Assembly (NCBI GenBank): GCA_003024985.2
Contig: PXIH01S0038317.1
Strand: one strand, 5' to 3'
DNA from: Euperipatoides rowelli
Lineage: Eukaryota; Onychophora; Udeonychophora; Euonychophora; Peripatopsidae
Length of the DNA: 10,662 bases
Part shown: positions 8,501-10,662 of the stretch, in pieces
How the letters are laid out: every line of letters starts with the position of its first letter
How positions within the stretch are numbered: position 1 is the stretch's first letter
The notes under the pieces: model-generated
Databases searched by the model: none
What the model saw: the letters and a program-made list of their open reading frames with translations, nothing else
What the model was told of the DNA's origin: nothing
Program-made: the position numbers and the translations under genes

Positions 8501-9622
8501 ATAAAATAGTATACGTTTAGTACCGGTACCAGGAATAAAAATGTTGAATAGTATCTAGCAATATATTGGTACTGTATATACAGTACATGTAGCTGCCAAT
8601 GATTACAGCAATGTCATGAATTCTGCATTAATGATCAAAAACACATACACTACATATTCCCATAACTTCTCTTACCATTTGCATCCTTAAAGCAATCCAG
8701 TAAAAAGTAAGGAATATAACCTGAATCATAAATTAAAAAAAACAACATTTTTAATGAATCTAAATGTGAACTATTAAAAATTTTAATTGGCAAAGCTGAA
8801 CAGCAATTGAACTGTTATTTTCTCCAATGGACTTTTGTGGTTTAATTATGGTTTAGTAATAATTCAAGCTGAATAAAAGTTTCAAAATTTTATTATATAG
8901 CTTTATTAAATTTTTATAGTTATAAATAAGGACAGAATAGAACTTAAAGCATTTTCAAATTAAAAAAAAAAAAGATAATTTTTCTAGCAATTTAAATAAT
9001 TTATAAAAATTCAGTTGATTTCATAATTTATTCATGATTTGCCTAAAAACACATAATCATTTAGAATATGTTAAAGTAGTTTTTCTTCCAAAAAGTAAAG
9101 ACAAAAAAAAAAAAAAATTGGATATTTTTTTTTTAAAAAAAAAAAAGACTTACAAAATTAATCTTATCTAATAGAATTAAACTTAATTCAAAGTGTATTC
9201 TACTTTAAATTTTTTTGGCTTAAATTTTGATGCGAGTTAAACATTTTGTAAAATATATAATTTTTAAAAAAAACGTAAACTTAAAAATATATTAACCATT
9301 TTAAAAAATTAGTTAATTTGATTTATGTTAAGCAAAAAAGATACAGCAGTCCCCCCCCCCNCCCCCCNTGATGCAGTTTATACTGTATATGCATGTAAAT
9401 ATTGTAGAATAAAGTACAGTAATTTAAATTGTGAATGATTAATTTTGAAAGCATTCTATTATATTTAGAGCAAAATTTTATTAAAAAATTTGATTTTTTT
9501 TTAATACTAAATGTATTCTAATTAACTTTTTTTCATCAAAGGCTTGGTGTGCTATGGGGAATTGCTTCAGTTTACAAAAGGAACATGATACAGCCATTAA
9601 ATTTTTCCAGAGGGCAGCTCAG
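2333..9622 (+). CDS. CDC27: CDC27/APC3, anaphase-promoting complex subunit 3 (partial gene, eight internal exons)
   Basis: Spliced model: join(2333..2547, 3049..3172, 4449..4558, 5438..5501, 6071..6269, 7773..7945, 8291..8443, 9542..9622), 1,119 nt, 373 codons without a stop. CDC27 is a TPR scaffold subunit of the nuclear APC/C ubiquitin ligase; in other animals it binds the C-terminal Ile-Arg tail of CDC20 and CDH1 and is phosphorylated in mitosis. Seen here: the conserved linker signatures PKTGRSILGG and LTPSFGMLPLGTPSP, then SVFSQSGNS, RRSTRLFS, QKAAAEGLM, GWVLGHLGRAHFEL, STALWHLQKEV and WCAMGNCFSLQKEHDTAIKFF. These follow the order of animal CDC27 as I recall it. All introns are GT-AG and every junction keeps frame. 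The N-terminal TPR block lies upstream of the window and most of the C-terminal TPRs lie downstream. The identification is strong; exact residue numbers and species are not established. Confidence 0.96.
2548..3048 (+). other. CDC27: Intron between window exons 1 and 2
   Basis: 501 nt, GTAATA...TTTCTAG, interrupting a codon after its second base. It contains a moderately GC-richer centre (about 2780-2920) with a hydrophobic 85-codon open frame at 2711-2968. That frame resembles no family I recognise and lacks flanking splice signals that would make it a cassette exon. I see no repeat with clear ends. Confidence 0.85.
3049..3172 (+). CDS. CDC27: CDC27 exon 2 of window (linker, TPSP motifs)
   Basis: The acceptor is tttctag at 3048. 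The first base T completes the Ser codon begun in the preceding exon, and the frame then reads FGMLPLGTPSPLDG, continuing through YMTPSPTGY to DPKAPAKK. The LTPSFGxLPLxTPSP signature is one of the best conserved parts of the animal CDC27 linker. Two TPSP motifs are candidate proline-directed kinase sites. The donor is AAG|GTTTGT at 3173, a weaker match to consensus than the other donors in this gene. The exon ends in phase 0. Reading through into the intron adds about a dozen codons before a stop. Confidence 0.94.
3643..3748. repeat. Inverted repeat with 13+8-bp perfect arms
   Basis: AAATATAAACATA then GAAACAAC on the left (3643-3668) are mirrored by GTTGTTTC then TATGTTTATATTT on the right (3727-3748). 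The left arm has five unpaired bases (ATGGC) against one on the right. The loop is 58 nt. Possibly a decayed foldback element. Confidence 0.75.
3861..3897. repeat. Inverted repeat, perfect 13-bp arms, 11-nt loop
   Basis: TATTGTATATATA (3861-3873) and TATATATACAATA (3885-3897) pair perfectly around GTATTTGTGCA. It sits immediately before the GC-rich island starting at about 3901. Confidence 0.85.
3901..4000 (+). repeat. GC-rich island, possible decayed repeat element
   Basis: About 100 bp near 50% G+C, abruptly bounded by AT-rich sequence. It contains a CCTTCA/TGAAGG hairpin around cttttt and GGCAACT twice (3933 and 3987), with TTTCAGG near 3900 and 3973. There is no tRNA-like B box, so a tRNA-derived SINE is not supported. 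The class is unknown. Confidence 0.4.
4449..4558 (+). CDS. CDC27: CDC27 exon 3 of window (linker)
   Basis: The exon opens at TTG after attttcag and reads LISRRGQNLTTTKPSVFSQS, then GNSSNTNISQTPSPQPK. It matches the human stretch SVARIGQ...KSVFSQSGNS. A second AG 11 bases downstream (4458-4459) would break the frame, so 4449 is chosen. The donor AA|GTAAGT at 4559 is a textbook consensus. The exon ends in phase 2, and the last codon is completed by T from the next exon to give Asn. It carries another TPSP candidate phosphosite. No fold is expected in this part of the protein. Confidence 0.92.
5220..5239 (+). repeat. (TTTA)5 microsatellite
   Basis: Five perfect TTTA units in the intron before window exon 4; likely length-polymorphic. 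Confidence 0.9.
5336..5419 (+). repeat. Cluster of TATACTGTA direct and inverted repeats before a 3' splice site
   Basis: TATATACTGTAT occurs twice in tandem (5336-5347 and 5350-5361), and CAGTATATA (5411-5419) gives the inverse orientation. Between them lie TATACAGG and further alternating AT. The cluster ends about 18 nt before the acceptor AG at 5436-5437, so any stem it forms would sit over the likely branch-point region of the 64-nt exon. Confidence 0.8.
5438..5501 (+). CDS. CDC27: CDC27 exon 4 of window (linker, RRSTRLF motif)
   Basis: A 64-nt micro-exon after cccttttag. Its first base completes an Asn codon, and the rest reads IQSVTNVRRSTRLFSNANS followed by VK. The RRSxRLF block is shared with human CDC27 (PRRSSRLFTS), which is what anchors so short an exon. 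The donor is AAG|GTAAGA at 5502, phase 0. The upstream intron end is unusually rich in TATACTGTA-type inverted repeats, down to about 23 nt before the acceptor. Without homology this exon would be easily missed by gene finders. Confidence 0.91.
5502..6070 (+). other. CDC27: Intron between window exons 4 and 5
   Basis: 569 nt, GTAAGA...TTCTTTAG, phase 0. Uniformly AT-rich with T runs near 5647-5659 and 5745-5780. I see no repeat with clear ends and no other signal in it. Confidence 0.85.
6071..6269 (+). CDS. CDC27: CDC27 exon 5 of window (end of linker, basic segment and lead-in helix)
   Basis: This exon has 66 codons plus one base and begins at GAG after ttttctttag. It reads ENNKGSSKTRFTSPKAPLRK and a basic Lys/Arg-rich stretch (KPKTRSNKTN), then a polar region, and ends in QQAILAQKAAA. 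The final G joins AA of the next exon to give Glu, producing QKAAAEGLM, which is nearly invariant in animal CDC27 and marks the start of the C-terminal TPR block. The human counterpart is the KENSKKLK...NRKTKSKTNK...NLQKAAAEG region. TSPK is a candidate CDK site. The basic stretch could act in nuclear import, which is inference. The donor is GTAATC at 6270. Confidence 0.94.
6300..6632. mobile_element. Candidate Tc1/mariner-type non-autonomous element (MITE)
   Basis: The segment begins TACCGTAGAATG (6300-6311) and ends CATTCTATGGTA (6621-6632), whose reverse complement TACCATAGAATG differs at one base in twelve. TA at both ends fits the TA target duplication of Tc1/mariner elements. The interior is clearly richer in G+C than the flanks and repeats a sub-terminal motif (AAGTGCGC at 6319, GCGCACTTTA near 6548, GCACACTTTT near 6590). 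There is no transposase frame, so it would be non-autonomous. The short termini leave some doubt. Confidence 0.55.
6347..6363 (+). repeat. Homopolymer G17
   Basis: Seventeen consecutive G inside the candidate short element. It could form G-quadruplex-like structure, and its exact length is unreliable in sequencing. Confidence 0.9.
6902..7192 (+). repeat. Diverged direct duplication within intron
   Basis: The module TTAGTCAACAGACTCAG (from 6902) followed by CACTTGTCATCGAATG (6940-6955) recurs as TTAATCAACAGATTCAA (from 7131) followed by CACTTGTCATAGAATG (7177-7192; 15 of 16 identical). TAGTTTGTTTAYATGA also occurs twice, near 7003 and 7114. The units are about 230 bp apart and have diverged, so the duplication is not recent. 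Confidence 0.65.
7773..7945 (+). CDS. CDC27: CDC27 exon 6 of window (first C-terminal TPRs)
   Basis: Acceptor ctttttatag at 7772; the first two bases AA complete Glu, and the frame then has 57 codons. It reads GLMQLLQEMGKAYAALSQYD, CRGAIISFSKLPLQHYKTGW and VLGHLGRAHFELADYQQ. Two TPR units are visible. One runs from about LLQEMGKAY to FSKLP. A second starts at GWVLGHLGRAHFELADYQQ and is finished by the next exon. The helical TPR positions (Trp/Leu-Gly-x-x-Tyr/Phe...Ala) are kept. In human CDC27 this segment begins the superhelix that dimerizes and contacts coactivator tails. The donor is CAG|GTAAAG at 7946, phase 0. The open frame upstream to 7694 is intronic and not coding. Confidence 0.96.
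7946..8290 (+). other. CDC27: Intron between window exons 6 and 7
   Basis: 345 nt, GTAAAG...ACTTCAG, phase 0, the shortest intron in the window. Nearly half of it is the inverted repeat at 8082-8231. The 59 nt between the hairpin and the acceptor must hold the branch point and the pyrimidine tract, unless the hairpin itself supplies one. Confidence 0.87.
8082..8231. repeat. Long near-perfect inverted repeat (foldback/MITE-like hairpin)
   Basis: The left arm (8082-8151) and right arm (8162-8231) are reverse complements over about 70 bp, with roughly eight differences, including two one-base gaps, around a 10-nt spacer (aattgtaatc). Shared blocks include TATAGTAAGAATAA, ATTCATCAA, GAAAATACA and CAATGTTGTTAA. 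This is the shape of a foldback or MITE-type element, or of a hairpin RNA precursor. I could not settle a target-site duplication. In the CDC27 pre-mRNA it would fold into one long stem. Confidence 0.92.
8291..8443 (+). CDS. CDC27: CDC27 exon 7 of window (TPR)
   Basis: Exactly 51 codons, phase 0 at both ends, so skipping it would keep frame. It reads AVYLFSEIRNLEPYHLDGME, YFSTALWHLQKEVTLSALAQ and ALIDMDKDAPQ. The first half completes the TPR opened in the previous exon (Ala, Phe and the closing Pro are in place: A-x-x-x-F...LEP). The second half is the next, more divergent TPR and contains the hallmark STxLWHLQKEV block. The acceptor is aaacttcag at 8290 and the donor CAG|GTAATA at 8444. A long intronic inverted repeat ends 59 nt upstream of this exon. 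Confidence 0.97.
8569..8586. repeat. 18-bp perfect palindrome GTACTGTATATACAGTAC
   Basis: Perfect dyad with no spacer. It is the fullest form of the TACTGTA/TACAGTA motif that recurs through the window. A second, unrelated palindrome GTACCGGTAC lies close by at 8520-8529. Confidence 0.9.
9351..9368 (+). repeat. Poly-C tract with two undetermined bases
   Basis: C10, N, C6, N. The Ns mark assembly or base-calling uncertainty. Together with G17 at 6347 it shows that this genome keeps long G/C homopolymers in an otherwise AT-rich background. Confidence 0.9.
9542..9622 (+). CDS. CDC27: CDC27 exon 8 of window (TPR)
   Basis: Twenty-seven codons, phase 0 at both ends: AWCAMGNCFSLQKEHDTAIK followed by FFQRAAQ. 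This is the first two-helix body of a canonical TPR (W-C-x-x-G-N-C-F-S-L...A-I-x-F-F-x-R-A), almost word for word as in human CDC27 (WCAAGNCFSLQREHDIAIKFFQRAIQ). The acceptor is an uncommon aaag (tttcatcaaag at 9541) after a T-rich tract, and the donor is CAG|GTAATT at 9623. The next conserved segment, expected to start like VDPNYAYAYTLLGHE, is not found in the remaining 1,040 bases, so the following exon lies beyond the window. Confidence 0.96.
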
Positions 9623-10662
9623 GTAATTATTTATTTAATGAACAGTGTTTATGGAAATATTTTGTTTTTTTTTTAAGTGTAGATACAAAATTCTGAACTG
9701 CTGGGAACCGCCAAATTTCAATTACATTTTTTTACTTGAAATGTTTCTGGTTCAGCTTTTGTGGTAAATAATCCATTTTAAATAAATAAATTTTTCTGTT
9801 GCATTTCTATTCCTAAGTCATGTTAGTAACTTATGTGAATGTAATTGAAAATTTATTTTCTGAAAATATTCACATCTAAATGCAAAATAGTCATTTGAAA
9901 ATTCAAACAACTCCAAACCTAAGCACTGAGCAGACAATCTCATTTAACCCACTATTGTAAATGGGTATTTATTTTATTAACTGTAAGCATTTTTCTCATG
10001 TGTTTGGGGAATTTACTTTAGTTTGTGACATGTTTACTTTCTCTCAGCTCCTTTTAAAGTGGTTTATCTATGCATATTTCAACTTCATTGATTTAGGTGT
10101 ATTTTTGTATAAAATGTTTGTTTAATTAATCAATTTGTTATATTCGGTCCATAAATACATCAAAATTATATTTTTATGCCAATATGTACTAAAATATCAA
10201 ACCAGCTAGTGTCGCCACGTCTATAATTTTGCCAAAAAAATTTCGCGTGATTCCAGTAAGTGATTGTCAGACCAGACGCCATTTCCTGCACAGATCAATC
10301 AAATGTAGATCAGTGATTCAAAGTTTGATTTTTTTTTGCAGTCAACTCGAAACAAACACAAGCAGGCTGAAAATAAATCTTTAACAGGTTTTATTTGCAC
10401 AAAAAATATAATCTCTAAGAATGTTTAAGAAATATTATTAAAAACTTTGGAAATAATAGTTAATAATGTGTTCTCCTTGTGTCAAGTTAACATCGTACGA
10501 AAGCCTTCCAGAATTTTGGTATACACACAGGTTATTTTTTTTTCCTCAAAGTTGATTTCAACTTCAATCCCAAGAATTATCTCAAAATTTTATGGATTTT
10601 ATATTGATGCGAAGAAAGTAATTTTTTTCTCTGTTCTTCTTTTTCTTAAAAACTTTAAGTAA
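9623..10662 (+). other. CDC27: Intron after window exon 8 (5' part)
   Basis: Begins GTAATT. I found no sequence matching the next expected TPR segment of CDC27 up to the window end, so the intron continues past it. A GC-richer patch at about 10200-10320 (gtgtcgccacgtctataatt and following) stands out from the AT-rich surroundings and may be a decayed repeat. The 71-codon frame running off the end from 10447 has no recognisable content. Confidence 0.75.

Larger units (their letters stand above)
8444..9541 (+). other. CDC27: Intron between window exons 7 and 8
   Basis: 1,098 nt, GTAATA...CATCAAAG, phase 0. It contains the 18-bp perfect palindrome at 8569-8586, and A15 (9103-9117) followed by T10 (9125-9134) and A12 (9135-9146). 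A poly-C tract with two undetermined bases lies at 9351-9368. Otherwise simple AT-rich sequence. Confidence 0.85.

Noticed and set aside
1-10662. tRNA or rRNA genes, CRISPR arrays, bacterial-type defence or phage genes
   Set aside because: I saw no tRNA A/B-box pair, no rRNA wording and no regularly spaced repeats. The spliced CDC27 gene shows that this is animal nuclear DNA.
9623-10662. Next CDC27 TPR exon within the window
   Set aside because: No stretch encodes anything like the expected VDPNYAYAYTLLGHE segment in any forward frame that I could read.

Overview
This window is AT-rich nuclear DNA from an animal, roughly 70% A+T by eye. It carries the middle part of one intron-containing gene on the + strand: CDC27 (APC3), a tetratricopeptide-repeat (TPR) subunit of the anaphase-promoting complex/cyclosome. 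Eight internal exons can be read (2333-2547, 3049-3172, 4449-4558, 5438-5501, 6071-6269, 7773-7945, 8291-8443, 9542-9622). All are bounded by GT-AG introns, and they join into one uninterrupted 1,119-nt reading frame of 373 codons. Both the start and the stop codon lie outside the window.

The protein wording is close to animal CDC27 but not vertebrate-like. An arthropod, perhaps a chelicerate, is my best guess, and it is a weak one. The two Ns inside a poly-C tract suggest a draft assembly.

Layout: 1-2332 is the tail of an upstream intron with no convincing exon. It holds a GC-richer patch with a candidate CTCF-type site, and a set of CG-containing inverted repeats. Exons 1-5 (2333-6269) encode the low-complexity Ser/Thr-Pro-rich linker of CDC27, where mitotic CDK phosphorylation is known to occur in other animals. 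Exons 6-8 (7773-9622) encode the start of the C-terminal TPR superhelix. From 9623 to the end is intron.

The introns hold most of the non-gene structure. There is a roughly 150-bp near-perfect hairpin (8082-8231) in the shortest intron. There is a mariner-like short element with TA ends and matched termini (6300-6632), containing a G17 run. There are diverged duplicated modules (6902-7192) and smaller inverted repeats. The 7-mer TACTGTA/TACAGTA is strongly over-represented, with 20 copies counted by eye. I found no RNA gene, CRISPR array, bacterial-type operon or second protein-coding gene. I do not see a new multi-gene system; the most interesting signals are the intronic hairpin and the dispersed palindromic motif.
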